Both the position numbers and the translations under genes were made by a program. From Corythucha ciliata (Eukaryota; Arthropoda; Insecta; Hemiptera; Tingidae): 64,000 nucleotides of DNA. The first letter of the stretch is position 1; each line of letters opens with the position of its first letter. The notes beneath the pieces are model-generated. The model made no database searches and had not been told where the DNA came from. It worked only from the letters and a program-made list of their open reading frames with translations. Where the stretch lies: contig CM075943.1 of the NCBI GenBank assembly GCA_038030265.1, forward strand, positions 33,294,001 through 33,358,000. Direction: 5' to 3'. Shown in pieces: positions 1-10,487 of this stretch.

Positions 1-882
1 CAAGTTATAAGGGATAGTATTGGAGACTTAAAAAAAGATATCTCACACCTTCAACAACGGATAACTAGAATGAATGATAACCCTAGTTCTCAAATTCGAC
101 TTACCCCTCAATTTCAAAACAAAGACAACTATAATAACAAATCCTTTCACCCTATCGACAATAGACCGTTATATTTCTCTGATTTTAGAAAACAAAAACC
201 TATACAATTTTTGGAGTCGTTAAAAAATAAGCATAAGTACTTTTCCGATTTTCCTATCAAAGAGTTTCTTGCCCCACATTTATCAGGAGAAGCCCAGGTT
301 TGGTTTCTAAGACACCAAAATTCCATTTTAAATTTTGATGACTTTGAAGTAAAATTCAAAAATGAATTTGTAAATGACAATTATCACTGTTTCGTGACTC
401 AACTTCTGTACAACGGAAGATACAATTATACGTTTAACACACCTCCTGATCTTTACATCGCCAACTTATTAGTGAGATTAGATGAAATCAATTTAAAAAT
501 TCCCGAGTTTAGTCTTTTGAGAACACTCGCGTCCCACTTTGGTCAAGAAATTTACCATCATGTTATTGTGAAGGATTATCAAACAATCGATGAGTTAGTC
601 CAACACTTGAAGGATAGACATCGAAACCGGTTACTTACTCGGAATGATTCTAACTTTAACCAAAATAAAAATGCTTTTAACTCACCAAATAACCAATCTA
701 AAAATAACAAAAGTTCGAATTACAATAGTAGGTATAAAGATCAAAATAGAAATATTCACAAGATTCAAATTAATAAGGACATTAAAATTCACAGTAAGGA
801 TGGTGCATGTGACATCAAAGGGAATGAGGGTAATATGTTCGATCCTAATGATTACTGTGAAGAAAATATGTCAAAAAACTAA
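1..882 (+). CDS. gag: Gag protein of Ty3/Gypsy element (5'-partial)
   Basis: The structural capsid polyprotein of a Ty3/Gypsy element. The frame is open from base 1 and the first ATG is at 70, so the visible methionine may be internal. The 23 codons before it encode a charged, possibly coiled-coil stretch (DLKKDISHLQQ). From the ATG, residues about 40-140 resemble the retrotransposon gag family: a FLESLKNK segment, then LSGEAQVWF, then DDFEVKFKNEF. The C-terminal third is rich in N, K and S and is probably disordered and RNA-binding. No CCHC zinc knuckle is visible, which is unusual but known in some Gypsy lineages. It ends at TAA 880-882, directly after an A-AAA-AAC heptamer that could shift ribosomes into pol. 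Confidence 0.8.
   Translation, partial: QVIRDSIGDLKKDISHLQQRITRMNDNPSSQIRLTPQFQNKDNYNNKSFHPIDNRPLYFSDFRKQKPIQFLESLKNKHKYFSDFPIKEFLAPHLSGEAQVWFLRHQNSILNFDDFEVKFKNEFVNDNYHCFVTQLLYNGRYNYTFNTPPDLYIANLLVRLDEINLKIPEFSLLRTLASHFGQEIYHHVIVKDYQTIDELVQHLKDRHRNRLLTRNDSNFNQNKNAFNSPNNQSKNNKSSNYNSRYKDQNRNIHKIQINKDIKIHSKDGACDIKGNEGNMFDPNDYCEENMSKN
873..879 (+). promoter_or_regulatory. Candidate -1 ribosomal frameshift site between gag and pol
   Basis: The heptamer A AAA AAC is in the gag frame, with codons AAA at 874-876 and AAC at 877-879, and the gag stop follows immediately. This is the canonical X XXY YYZ slippery form. The pol frame is exactly -1 relative to gag, is open through this point, and has no nearby ATG. 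Pol would therefore be made as a gag-pol fusion by slippage. No downstream pseudoknot was verified. Confidence 0.6.
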
Positions 883-3800
883 TTATTTGCGAGACAGCCA
901 AAAGTAGAAACGTGTTCAATGTAATCAACTCTGACATTTTAACCGAGGAGTTTGATGAAAATCCAGTAACTCCATTAGATCTACAATGCCCTCACGTCCA
1001 CATTACCTTTAATGATTTGTCTGTAAAAGCATTGGTCGATAGCGGCTCACAGATAAGCGCTATGAATTTCGAATATTTTAAAAAATATATTGAGCCAAAA
1101 ATGTCGTTTAAAAGCCTGCCCATGTCCAAAACTAATATAATGGGGGCTGTCTCGCAAAAACCCATAACAGCCAGCAAACAGATTTTGATAAATGCTTCCA
1201 TAGGGTCTATAACATTACCAATAATTTTTATATTAATACCAAATTTAAATAATTGTATAATCTTGGGAGTTGACACCCTAAATTTATACAAAGCCAAAAT
1301 TGATTGTTCGAAACATTCTTTGTCTTTTACGTACAATGGTACTGAAATAGAAATTCCTACTTCTGAAGTGAGTAACTCTTTAATGTTGAAACCAATCATG
1401 CTTGAAATATCTAATGATAAAATTAATGGATACAACCACACACTCAAAGTAAAAAAAAATAACAATAACTCTAAACGTCAATTATTATATTCACAAATAT
1501 CTCAAATAGCGGATACTTTGAGTCACGTCTCCCCAAATGTACTTGATCAACTTAAACAAATTCTCATTAAATTTTCGAACGTTTTTCGGGATGAAATAGG
1601 ACTAATGAGAGGATATACACATGAGATTATTGTAACAGATAATACTCCATACAAACTTCCGTGTTATCCAATAAAACCTTCCCTCCTCCCGTTAGCCAGA
1701 AAGGAGATATTCACATGGCTCGACGAAGGAATAATAGAACGTTCGAACAGCCCGTTTTTAAACCCAATAATATTCATTCCAAAAAAGGACCAAACTGTGA
1801 GACCTTGTTTGGATGCCAGATTTTTGAACAATCGAACCGTGCCTGAATATGATTCGCCACCAAAAATTGATGAAATTTTTAAAGAGTTGGGCGGTTGTTC
1901 TTATTTTTCGGCAATTGATCTTCGATCTAGTTTCCTTCAGGTCCCTTTGCATCCTAAATCACGTCCCTACACGGCGTTTAAATTTGAAGGGATCGTTTAT
2001 CATTTTACCCGGGTTCCATTTGGTTTAAAAAATAGCCTTCCGAGCTTGATAAAAAGTTTATCCCTTGTCATTACACCAGATTATTCGAAATTTCTAAAAA
2101 TGTATGTTGACGACGTAACCGTGGCGTCTCGTACTGTATCCGATCACTTAAAACATATTGAATTGTTACTTGAAAGATGTCAAACTCATAATGTAACATT
2201 AAAATTGAGTAAGTGCCATTTTTTTAAAGAATGGATGAATATGCTGGGTTTCATAATATCTCGAGATGGCATATTCAAGGACAGTTCAAAATTGAAAGCA
2301 ATTCAAGATTTTCCAGAGCCATGTAGTGTTAAAAATCTAAAATCTTTTCTCGGTTTAATTGGGTACTATTCACGATTTACATCAAAATTATCTAAATTAG
2401 CGCTGCCATTGTTTGATTTGTTGAAATCTAACAGGAAATGGACATGGAATGATATTCATAGAAATGCATTCGCTGAACTAAAACTCGAACTTTGTAAAGA
2501 GATATCGTTATCTTTTCCCGATTTTCATAAACCATTTTTTTTAGAATGTGACAGTTCAGAGTTTGCAGCAGGTGGTCACTTATTTCAATATGACAACAAT
2601 ATGAGCGTTAAATCCTTAGGTTTCATGAGTAAGACGTTTACGCAGACCGAACGAAATTATACCACTACTGAAAAAGAGTTACTTGCAATAATTTTGGCCA
2701 TAAGAAAATTTCACGATATTATAGCAGGATATGAGATTATCGTAAAAACTGATCATCAAGCAATCGTATTCCTTAATAATTGCAAAAATCCTACTCAGCG
2801 ACTGCGACGTTGGATGATTTTCCTTCAATCGTTCAATTTAAGACTTGAACACATTCATGGAAAAAATAATATAATTGCTGACGTTTTGAGTCGAAATCCA
2901 CCCGAAAAAGAATACAATATTCCGACAAATAATAATATGTATTTCCACATCCATTCCCTAAATTCAAAATTATATACATCCTTGTTGAAAGACTTGTCCA
3001 GAGAACAAAACAAAGATGAATATCTAAAAAAAAAAGTTGTAACAAGTCATGCTCATTTCGTTCGACATGATAACTTAGTTTTCAAAAAAGGTAATGATGG
3101 TAAATACAAAATCTGCATACCTTCATCCCTTATTACCCAACTCGTTAAATTATTACATGAAAGTTTTTGTCACGTGGGCACCTTGAAATGTTTTAAACTA
3201 TTTTCTGAGGACTATAGTGGATACAAAGTAAAGTCAGTAATAAAATCAGTAATAAAAAATTGCAGCACATGTCAATTTAAAAAGAGATCACCTATTTCAT
3301 CACATCAGTATGAAACAATCAAATGTATTAAGACATGGCACACTCTTTCACTAGATCACATTGGTCCACTGCCCATGTCGAAATTCGGAAACAAGTACAT
3401 TTTAACGTGTGTAGATAATTTTTCGAAATTTGTGGTACTTTATCCTTGCAAAACCACACAATCTAGTGAAACAATACAAAAAGTTAAAGAATTATTCCGA
3501 GTATATGGAAAACCAAATTGCTTACTAACTGACAACGGTCCTTCATTTCGTTCGAAATCTTGGGACGCATTCGTTAAAAAGGAAAATGTTACACACACAC
3601 TCACAGCAATTCATAGACCCCAATCTAATATTTCAGAAAGAGTCAACCGCGAAATTATGTCATATTTGAGAATTTTATTAAATAAAAAACATTCGGCATG
3701 GTTTACACTTCTTCCAATTATTCAATCCACGATCAATGAAACGTATCACGACACTATTCAATGCACTCCCCATGAAGTGAAATTTAATGAGCTCCCACAT

Positions 3801-3947
3801 CGTCCATGGCATTCATATACGTCACACCAAAATCACAAAGAAACAAGAAAACTAACACGTGAACAACTTGATTACATAATTTACCTACGAATTAAACACA
3901 ACAGAGAAAAAATAGCACAGAAATTAAACAAATTACAAAAAACATAG
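879..3947 (+). CDS. pol: Pol polyprotein: protease, reverse transcriptase, RNase H, integrase
   Basis: Replication and integration enzymes of the retrotransposon. Residues are counted from the GTG codon at 912. The aspartic protease has its DSG triad at 43-45 and an ILGVD motif further on. The reverse transcriptase runs from about 235 to 460, with YVDD at 398-401. RNase H follows, with a catalytic Asp in LECDSS (547), TEKELLA and TDHQA. The integrase has an HHCC-type zinc-binding region (HESFCH ... CSTC) and the core acidic residues D815 (LDHIGP), D874 (TDNGPSF) and E909 (SERVNRE). The D-to-E spacing is 34 residues, one fewer than the usual 35, apparently a codon loss in the PQSN motif. The stop at 3945-3947 is premature because the integrase C-terminus continues in another frame. 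No ATG lies near the start, consistent with expression by frameshifting. Confidence 0.85.
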   Translation, partial: LIICETAKSRNVFNVINSDILTEEFDENPVTPLDLQCPHVHITFNDLSVKALVDSGSQISAMNFEYFKKYIEPKMSFKSLPMSKTNIMGAVSQKPITASKQILINASIGSITLPIIFILIPNLNNCIILGVDTLNLYKAKIDCSKHSLSFTYNGTEIEIPTSEVSNSLMLKPIMLEISNDKINGYNHTLKVKKNNNNSKRQLLYSQISQIADTLSHVSPNVLDQLKQILIKFSNVFRDEIGLMRGYTHEIIVTDNTPYKLPCYPIKPSLLPLARKEIFTWLDEGIIERSNSPFLNPIIFIPKKDQTVRPCLDARFLNNRTVPEYDSPPKIDEIFKELGGCSYFSAIDLRSSFLQVPLHPKSRPYTAFKFEGIVYHFTRVPFGLKNSLPSLIKSLSLVITPDYSKFLKMYVDDVTVASRTVSDHLKHIELLLERCQTHNVTLKLSKCHFFKEWMNMLGFIISRDGIFKDSSKLKAIQDFPEPCSVKNLKSFLGLIGYYSRFTSKLSKLALPLFDLLKSNRKWTWNDIHRNAFAELKLELCKEISLSFPDFHKPFFLECDSSEFAAGGHLFQYDNNMSVKSLGFMSKTFTQTERNYTTTEKELLAIILAIRKFHDIIAGYEIIVKTDHQAIVFLNNCKNPTQRLRRWMIFLQSFNLRLEHIHGKNNIIADVLSRNPPEKEYNIPTNNNMYFHIHSLNSKLYTSLLKDLSREQNKDEYLKKKVVTSHAHFVRHDNLVFKKGNDGKYKICIPSSLITQLVKLLHESFCHVGTLKCFKLFSEDYSGYKVKSVIKSVIKNCSTCQFKKRSPISSHQYETIKCIKTWHTLSLDHIGPLPMSKFGNKYILTCVDNFSKFVVLYPCKTTQSSETIQKVKELFRVYGKPNCLLTDNGPSFRSKSWDAFVKKENVTHTLTAIHRPQSNISERVNREIMSYLRILLNKKHSAWFTLLPIIQSTINETYHDTIQCTPHEVKFNELPHRPWHSYTSHQNHKETRKLTREQLDYIIYLRIKHNREKIAQKLNKLQKT

Positions 3948-4185
3948 ACATCGACGATTCAGAGTAGGGGACTTGGTTCTAATTTATAAAGATAGAACTA
4001 GTTCGAAACAATTGAAGATTTCTTCCAAATTACTGCCCATTTATGAAGGACCTTTCCGAGTACATGAAAAACTTGGTAAACACACTTACGTACTGACTGA
4101 CAGTAACAACCACGACAAGAGGAGAGGAATTTTTCATGTTACGTCGATGAAACCGTTTTACCCACCTTCGATGACTACTCGGTAA
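3948..4185 (+). pseudogene. Integrase C-terminal domain, frameshifted from pol
   Basis: This stretch encodes the integrase C-terminal region typical of Gypsy elements: an FRVGDLVLIY segment, then LPIYEGPFRV, then HVTSMKPFYPP. It lies in the next frame from pol. The frame change falls in an A-rich run (CAAAAAACA) just before the pol stop. A single-base indel there is the simplest explanation, so this copy probably cannot make a complete integrase. It ends at TAA before the TA-rich untranslated part of the element. Confidence 0.75.
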
Positions 4186-4436
4186 TCAATTTATTGTTTA
4201 CAACTTATCACAAGTCTATCTTTATTGATCTTATTTATCAATCAAACTATTCCATCACATCGGATATTCGGTATGATTGAATAGAATTATTTTTTAGTTG
4301 AAAGGGCATATATATATATATATATATTTCAATTCACATTGCATTATTTCCCCTTATTTATTTTATTGTTGCATTTATTAAAAAAAAAAAAAAAAACTTT
4401 CTTTCGACGTCTCCATCAAGATTTTTTTTTTCTTTC

Positions 4437-4511
4437 GGAGGAGGGGATTATGTACCGATGTGCTACTTCATTATTACAATAAAAGAACGACATATGGGAA
4501 AATAAAAACAA
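4437..4511 (+). repeat. Polypurine tract and putative 3' LTR start
   Basis: GGAGGAGGGG at 4437-4446 is a typical plus-strand primer tract. TGTACCGATG at 4451 would open the 3' LTR with the usual TG. AATAAAAG at about 4480 could act in polyadenylation. Where the LTR ends is not visible. Confidence 0.45.
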
Positions 4512-4826
4512 TTAATCAGTTCCGTTTTGGAATTTGATGCGAGTGTGGATTTCAAAAAGAGCTCGACCACGGAGTACTCGCTGTGCACTAAACATATCGT
4601 CGTGATAAAAAAGAAATTTCAATACAACAACTACGGCGCGTGAAACAACAGAATTCTTCTCAACAAAAACATCGAAGAAATCATTAATATCTACGGATAA
4701 GTCGACACTTCGAAGTTCAACCCCTTTCTTCACATCCTTCACGTCTCGATGACCGAAGACCGGATTTTTATGAAAGAAAGTTTTCCGCCATTTTAAAAAA
4801 AATATAAAATAATTACAAATTAACAT
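4512..4826 (-). pseudogene. Unrecognised reverse-strand ORF downstream of the USP fragment
   Basis: A 104-codon open frame on the same strand as the EEP-USP remnant and just beyond it. No family is recognised. It contains an acidic-hydrophobic stretch (DLSVDINDFFDVFVEKN) and ends with FQNGTD. It may be the degraded C-terminal continuation of the USP gene in another frame, since a USP domain should run much further than 4862, or it may be chance sequence within an LTR. Confidence 0.2.
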
Positions 4827-4861
4827 TAATTTCCCTTTCAGCTTTTTTTTATAACATCAAA

Positions 4862-6305
4862 TTACTTATATACACCGGAAACGATACAGTAATTTGCGTC
4901 AAATAAATATTTCAAATTCGCTTCTTGACGAGGTATTCGAAGCACGGAAATTTTATTTGAACTTCGTTCGATTTGTTCGTAGCTGCACGTATTACAAGAA
5001 TATGTCAGTATCGTTTTGTGAGTTACTTTATTTTGTATAATATCACTGGCTGATATCAAATATTCCAAGAATTCAGCTACGTCTTGCTGGGTGTTTTCTT
5101 GAAAAAAATCTTGTCCGCTATTTTCAGCAACGTAAGTTCTTATTGGAAAAGAGCACAATGGCTTAGAATTATGTTTGCCTCTGAGATTTTTGTATTCTTT
5201 GTCAAGAAGTGTTAAAGCATCACGAGAATCATTGGACGTAAGTTCGTTTAATAAGTCGTTTATACTGAAAAGAGATTGGCACACTGAATTGGCAGAGCAT
5301 GACACATTGTCGTTGTTTGAAAATCCTGGAATTAAGAGGGCTCTGGAAGTCAACATTCATTTCATCTTTTTCTTTTACTTTTTCCGGGCTTGAACTCGGA
5401 TTATTAATTGGGTTCATTTTATAGTTTTTCTCATGGCTGTCATTTGAGGCTGTAGCTGTGAAATCGACTTGTCCAGCAGTAGGTATGCTCACGTCATTCT
5501 CTGCCGTGTGAATTATAATTTCCAATTTGTCGGCAATACTCGAGTGGTAGGAATAAGAAGTGTCATCGTTTTGTGATCAATTTAGTTGCGTTAGTGTTTG
5601 TGAATCCATTTGACTTGCGTTAGATTCCACACTTCGATTGTTTTCCATTTGGGTTTGCATGACACGGTCGCGTAGTGAATAAATTATGGGTTTGTGGTGA
5701 CTGAAATAAGATTCGTAATACGACGCTTCAATATTATGGAAGTTGGCAAAACATAAATCGATTTGCGTGTTGTCGTTAGTCGACGATTCTTTCGGAACAC
5801 ACAAATGCGTGCCTTTATTTGCCTTGTCCGTAAATAAACGCGAATTTTCTTTGGCCATGTAGTCAATATTAAAGTCACCAAGAATAATAACTTGTGTACA
5901 TGCGTTCAAAGCTGTATCTGCCATTTCATTTATTTGAGATGCTGCTTCGTTGTATGGAGTAGAAGGTGCTTTGTATACGGAATAAATTGCGTAATTTTTT
6001 AATTGAATGGCTGCGAGATTACAACATTGATTGGCACGTTCGCAGTTATAAGTATACAAAATTGAGGTGTCATTTTCGCAGCTGTTCCGGCAGAAAATCG
6101 TGGCTCCATAAGCGTGTTTTTTATTTCTCTGAACATCAGATCTATGGATAATTTCGAATCCTTCTATATTTATAGAATCTGATTCTTTTGTCCAGGTTTC
6201 CACACATAGTATTATAGTAGCTGAAGTGTAACATTTATCGCTCAACAGGTCCAGAAAGTGTGCATTTAATGATTGTACATTGTGAAATATAATTTGTCCG
6301 TGTAC
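4862..6305 (-). pseudogene. Degraded endonuclease (EEP) plus ubiquitin-specific protease gene, Helentron-like
   Basis: Reading the minus strand from about 6305, an exonuclease-endonuclease-phosphatase fold begins with FHNVQSLNAHFLDL. It continues with CVETWT, VYKAPS, LGDFNID, NTQIDLCF and SHHKPI, that is, all the EEP catalytic blocks. The frame stays open to about 5356 except for one TGA at 5577-5579. It then shifts into a peptidase C19 (USP) domain at 5356-4862. The Cys box there is GFSNNDNVSCSANSVCQ, with one extra residue compared with the usual GxxNxGNTCxxNS. TQQDVAEFLEYL follows, then a zinc-ribbon CNTC. The USP His box is absent. AP-type EEP domains of this style occur in Helentrons, but no Rep or helicase is visible here, so that assignment is inference. 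A LINE fragment on the opposite strand abuts the 5' side at about 6308. Confidence 0.7.
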
Positions 6306-6308
6306 ACA

Positions 6309-7334
6309 TCATCTTGAAGAGGAGGATGATTATTGTCTTGACAATTTGGAGAGGGCGGTGCCAGGTTTGAATGATGGGTTACACACGGATAAAATCATTA
6401 TTGGGGGTGACTGGAATGCTAGAATTGGAGAGCTTAATCAGTATAGTAACGGATTATTTGAAGGTAGCCAATTATCAGATCGTAGAGTGTCATTGGACTC
6501 TTTTTTGAACTCAAGAGGTCGTAAGCATGGTGTCATTCATGGAAGAAAAAGGTTTCCGGCGACGTACCGGCTCAGTTTACTGTCATCACGGCTCGAGGGA
6601 CGAGTGTTGTTGATTTGGTATGGCTGTCATTTGATCTTATAGTAAATGTTCTAGATTTCAGAGTCCTACCTATTCCGGAATATTCCTGTCACCTTCCGGT
6701 GAGTTTAGCAGTGGAAAGTTGTCAAAATAACACAGTTGAGAGGTTGGTATCTAAAAAAGTCAAGTGCATAGAAATAACTGAGCTGTGTGATGAAACAACA
6801 GTGCAGAACTATCTGTCTCTCCTCAGGCAGTCATCAGCAATTTATTTCAATTCGGGAAATGTAAGTGATTTGTACAAGAACCTAGTTGAGTGTTTTAGGT
6901 CATGTGCTTTAGAAACAGGTTTAATGAAAGAGAAAAGAATAAAAATAACGACTACACGGGGTGATTGCAAACCGTGGTTTAACGAAGTTTGTTTGGTAGC
7001 TAAAAAGCTTGTTAGAAGAAAGTATAGAGAATTAAAAAGAAATTGTTACTCGGATAATAGTTACAGTGATTTAGTTCAATGTAGGAAAAATTATTTAAAA
7101 ACGGTTAAGGAAGAGAAGAAAAAATATTTCTTGAAGAATTTAGATTTACTATCCGATGTGCGGGACTCGAAGACTTTTTGGAAAGTGATAAATCAATTTA
7201 GACGGAAAAGGAGATCAGACGAGTGCCTGTCGTTGAAGGTTCTAGCGAGGCATTACATGGATTTTACCCCTGCCGAATTATTTGTGAGTCAAGTTACTTT
7301 GCCAATTCAAACTCAGTGCTGGACAGAGAGATAA
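6309..7334 (+). pseudogene. Non-LTR retrotransposon (LINE) ORF2 fragment: endonuclease end plus linker
   Basis: The first segment (about 6313-6555) carries GGDWNARIGE, a LINE endonuclease GDxN block. After a frameshift near 6556 the second segment continues with FTVITARGTSVVDLVW and then a degenerate SDHLPV block (SCHLPV), which matches the C-terminal half of the endonuclease. The following basic region (WFNEVCLVAKKLVRRKYRELKR ... KEEKKKYFLKNL ... TFWKVINQFRR, in pieces) is the linker that precedes reverse transcriptase in many LINEs. The frame ends at 7332-7334 before any reverse transcriptase motif. The fragment therefore lacks both ends and is dead. Confidence 0.75.
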
Positions 7335-7467
7335 TCCCTTGAAGAACTCCAGGGAGTTATTAGTAGTTGTAATTTAGGGAAGGGTAGGCGAGGTATGATT
7401 GGAGGGGGGTCGAGGAAACACATGTACAACTCCCCCTTAAGGCACAATATTACGTTTAAGGGACATA

Positions 7468-7613
7468 GGGCCGTATTCATAGACGTCACTCAAGCTGAGT
7501 CGAGCTGAGTATTTGCTTAAGTGGCTTCAAATCGGTCGTTCTAATAAGTGAGTCACCTGTTTTGAATCGAAATAAGTAAAAACTCTACTCAAGTGACGAC
7601 TATGAATACGGGC
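7468..7613. mobile_element. MITE with GGGCCGTATTCATAG ends
   Basis: About 146 bp. The left end, GGGCCGTATTCATAGACGTC, is nearly complementary to the right end (GACGACTATGAATACGGGC). Subterminal ACTCAAG repeats are also inverted. CATA at 7464-7467 and at 7614-7617 may be the target duplication. No coding capacity. A second, diverged member lies at 48386-48521. Confidence 0.75.
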
Positions 7614-7617
7614 CATA

Positions 7618-10166
7618 AAGACAATTTTTTTACTGGGACAAGCATATAGATTTTGCACGTTTACACCTTGTTTTTTCGGATTTTATGCTTGTTATCTCTC
7701 TCAAAATCGGACCATCTTCAACTTTGAGGAGGTCATTCGAAAGCTCACAAAACGGACATATTTTCCTGATTGGGATCATTTTGGAAGCATGGTAAATTTG
7801 GCAGAAATCGTCGCTGAATTATAGGGGAAATTTCAAAGAAGTAACTTTCGTCATTTGTGGAAAATCATAAAAATGCTTAGGTACGATTACAACGATGTAG
7901 AACACTGTTTTTCGAAGTGAAATTTTGTGCTCTTTTCAAAAACGTCAACCGTTTTGTTCCATGCACAGCGGTTAGGCCATGAAATCGAGTTTTTGGAGAG
8001 AGAAAAAAAATGGAAAAACCATTTCCCTCATTACCGATATTTTCCCCCCATAATAGCAATAGCATATCTTCCGCAGGATCAAATGACACCTCCCCCACCC
8101 TTAATTTTCAACTGATGCACGATTTCTCGGACCCTAAAATATCACCACATTTTTAGTTTTTTTTTTTTTTACTCCGGTAAGCTATGAAAAAATTATCAGT
8201 CGTTGATCTTTTTATCCCCTGGGTAACCTGAAAATGTCAACCCTTTAGAACCAATAGGGCGGTTGATACAGCGATTTGAGATGTTTTCGAAAGTTTGGAA
8301 GCGATCCCGGCAGCACCCCTAACCCACACACCTTGAAAGCCTTAAAATCAGCACTCTAAATCATTATTTTCGCTAGTAAATAAAAGGAAAAATTCGGACG
8401 ATCAAAAACAGTGAACAGTTAAAAAAAAACCCTCGATTCTTGAAGAACCCCCTCCCCCAACCATCGAAAAAATTCACTCGAGGGGTAAACAAATGGAAAT
8501 TTCGGTGTTTCTGCTTTAAAACTAAATTACAATATCTCTGAAACCATACCTTTAAACATTGAAACATACTAATATTAGACCGTTGGAAGACTTAGATGTT
8601 TTTTTCTCACGAACAATAAGTGTTTTGGCGGGATAATTCATAAGTTTCAAGCCATTCCATACACAATTCTAATTTTATTTAAAATTTACAAAATTTTAAC
8701 CCTTTATTTTGACCCTTAAAAATACAAAATTATCGGAGAAAAATGCGAGGAGTTCGTATTAAAACCTATGAGATAGGCAAACCGGTCCAACATGGCTGAC
8801 AGTTGAAGTGATGCGAGGGAAAGAAAACTCAACCGAAAAAAAAGATGGCATCCCCTTGTTACTCGAGTAGGAGCTTAGGAAAAGTTTCCCGTGGCTCAGA
8901 CCCCTCAGACAGTGCCTTTTTCGCGCTCGCCTGCCTACTTTCAACCACTCCGCTCCCCTCCCCTTTTTTTTCACCGCGTATTCCAACGTCGACCTGGACA
9001 GGAGTCAACTTTTTTCATTTTTTTATTCGAACTATCAGTTAGCAAATAAATAGATGAGAGAAGTTATCCTATTCAAATAAATGAATAACCCCGTCTACCC
9101 AGCAATCTTCGAGGGGAGAACACTCGTCGGTCGTTCTGTTTCAAACGCCCGTCCAACCGACGAGGACAAAAATACCAATGAGAAGAAAAAAATAAATACA
9201 AATTAAACTCACTGTGTTTGCTGCAGTAAAGAAATAAATTTCATGAAGAAATTCACCTGTACCGCAACAAGAGAAGTCTTGGGAAAATATAAAAAGCAGT
9301 AGTACTAGACAGAAAGACTTTCGAGTTCCGCTGAAAATTCTAAGAACCAAGAAGCCAAGCCAACTGTTGATGAGAAGTGTGTGAAACGGTGTAGTTCCAA
9401 GATGAACCAGTTGAAGTGTTTGAAGGTTTCATTGAAGATTCACTGGTTATTTGCTGCCTTTTTTGTTTTTAAATATAAGAAAAGTGAATTGATTAATACC
9501 GAACAAGGATTCGACTCAAATGAAGGACCAAAACTATGCTCATACCAAGGAACCAAAGAAAACGGAAAGATAATAATTGTTGCGTCCTCAATGATTAAAT
9601 TTTAAGACACCCGATTTTCTGTTAGACCGGTTCCCTGAAGATGTCAAATGAAAAAAGTTTGTGCCAGGGCAATGAAGGCCAGTAACACTTCACAATACCA
9701 GTCAACTTTTTGAGGTTGACGGCTATGTGTAAAATGGGATTTGTAATTGTAAGTGACTTAATAATTAGCTATGAAATAATATGTTACTTACCGCGCACTT
9801 CTGCAAGTAGGCTGAAAGAAACTCAGGCACATCGAGTGTTCACTCACCTGTTTATTCTTGGATCGTGAGTACCGATTTCTTGTGAAGTTGTATTGTAGAC
9901 GGTTTTAAGGCTATTGACGTTGGTAAGGTAACAAGGCGTTTTCTGTTTTTAGGGCACGTCTCATTTTCCGATCCCTGGCTTGGTATCTACCGTGAGTATT
10001 CTTTGGCTACACAACCTGTCAACGTCTTTTCATTTAATTTTGGGTTTAGATCCCTCCCGCTTTGAGAAACGCAATAGATCCGCCTATGTGTGTCGTACCC
10101 CAAAATATCCCTCTCAATTCATTCTGGGGCTATCCTGGTGGTTCCTTGGCCGCAACACGGCATCAT
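7618..10166. other. About 2.5 kb without a recognisable gene
   Basis: Only short chance frames are present. The region holds homopolymer-rich AT sequence, a T run at 8159-8170 and moderately GC-richer patches (about 8780-9150). No conserved domain, splice-supported exon or clear repeat end was seen. Part of it could be unrecognised repeat or untranslated sequence. Confidence 0.5.
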
Positions 10167-10484
10167 ATTAATAAATTAATTAAACTGATGTTATCCGGAT
10201 GACGATGGAAGGGCATAGCCCAACACAATTGGAGTTTCGAGAAAAAATGGCTCCCCGGCTGGATTTGAACCCGCAACCTCTGGATTACCAGTCCAGCACG
10301 CTGCCAATTGCGCCACGGAGACGCCTTTGGGAGTCGTACTCCGAGGGATAAGCTAAGCCGAACCCCACCCAGGTCCATTGTTTCTCGAAACTCTAGGCGT
10401 TTCTCCTGATCGGTAAACCACGCCGAAATTTATCTTATCTAGTTGTTTTGAGATGGATATAATGAATCTTTCTGTCGCCGGTAT
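10167..10484 (-). repeat. tRNA-bearing repeat unit, copy 1
   Basis: An approximately 320-bp unit on the minus strand: GGCGACAGAAAGATTC, about 160 bp of leader, a 73-nt tRNA-like sequence, then a tail (CTCGAAACTCCAATTGTG ... GGATAACATCAGTTTAATTAA). Conserved sequence lies on both sides of the tRNA, unlike an ordinary tRNA-headed SINE. Other copies are at 10488-10627, 10628-10905 and 61725-62028. Confidence 0.75.
10250..10322 (-). tRNA. tRNA-like sequence, anticodon GGT (Thr-like)
   Basis: A 73-nt cloverleaf-like sequence with a D-arm/A-box GTGGCGCAATTGG, an anticodon stem CTGGA/TCCAG around the loop CTGGTAA, and a B box GGTTCAAATCC. The acceptor stem is GTCTCCG against CGGGGAG, which leaves a G-G mismatch at the first pair, and the TpsiC stem has a mismatch in this copy. 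It sits inside a dispersed repeat, so it is more likely a repeat-borne tRNA relic than a housekeeping tRNA gene. Confidence 0.5.
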
Positions 10485-10487
10485 TTT

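Larger units (their letters stand above)
1..4500 (+). mobile_element. Ty3/Gypsy LTR retrotransposon, 5' end outside window
   Basis: Gag, protease, reverse transcriptase, RNase H and integrase occur in the order typical of Ty3/Gypsy. The gag frame is already open at base 1, so the 5' LTR and start lie upstream of the window. After the integrase C-terminus there is a (TA)n tract near 4310, a poly-A run at 4380-4396, and a purine-rich tract at 4437-4447 followed by TGTACCGATG at 4451, which looks like the polypurine tract and the start of the 3' LTR. The LTR end cannot be placed without its partner. There is no envelope ORF. The element abuts a degraded reverse-strand gene, suggesting insertion into or next to it. 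Confidence 0.85.
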
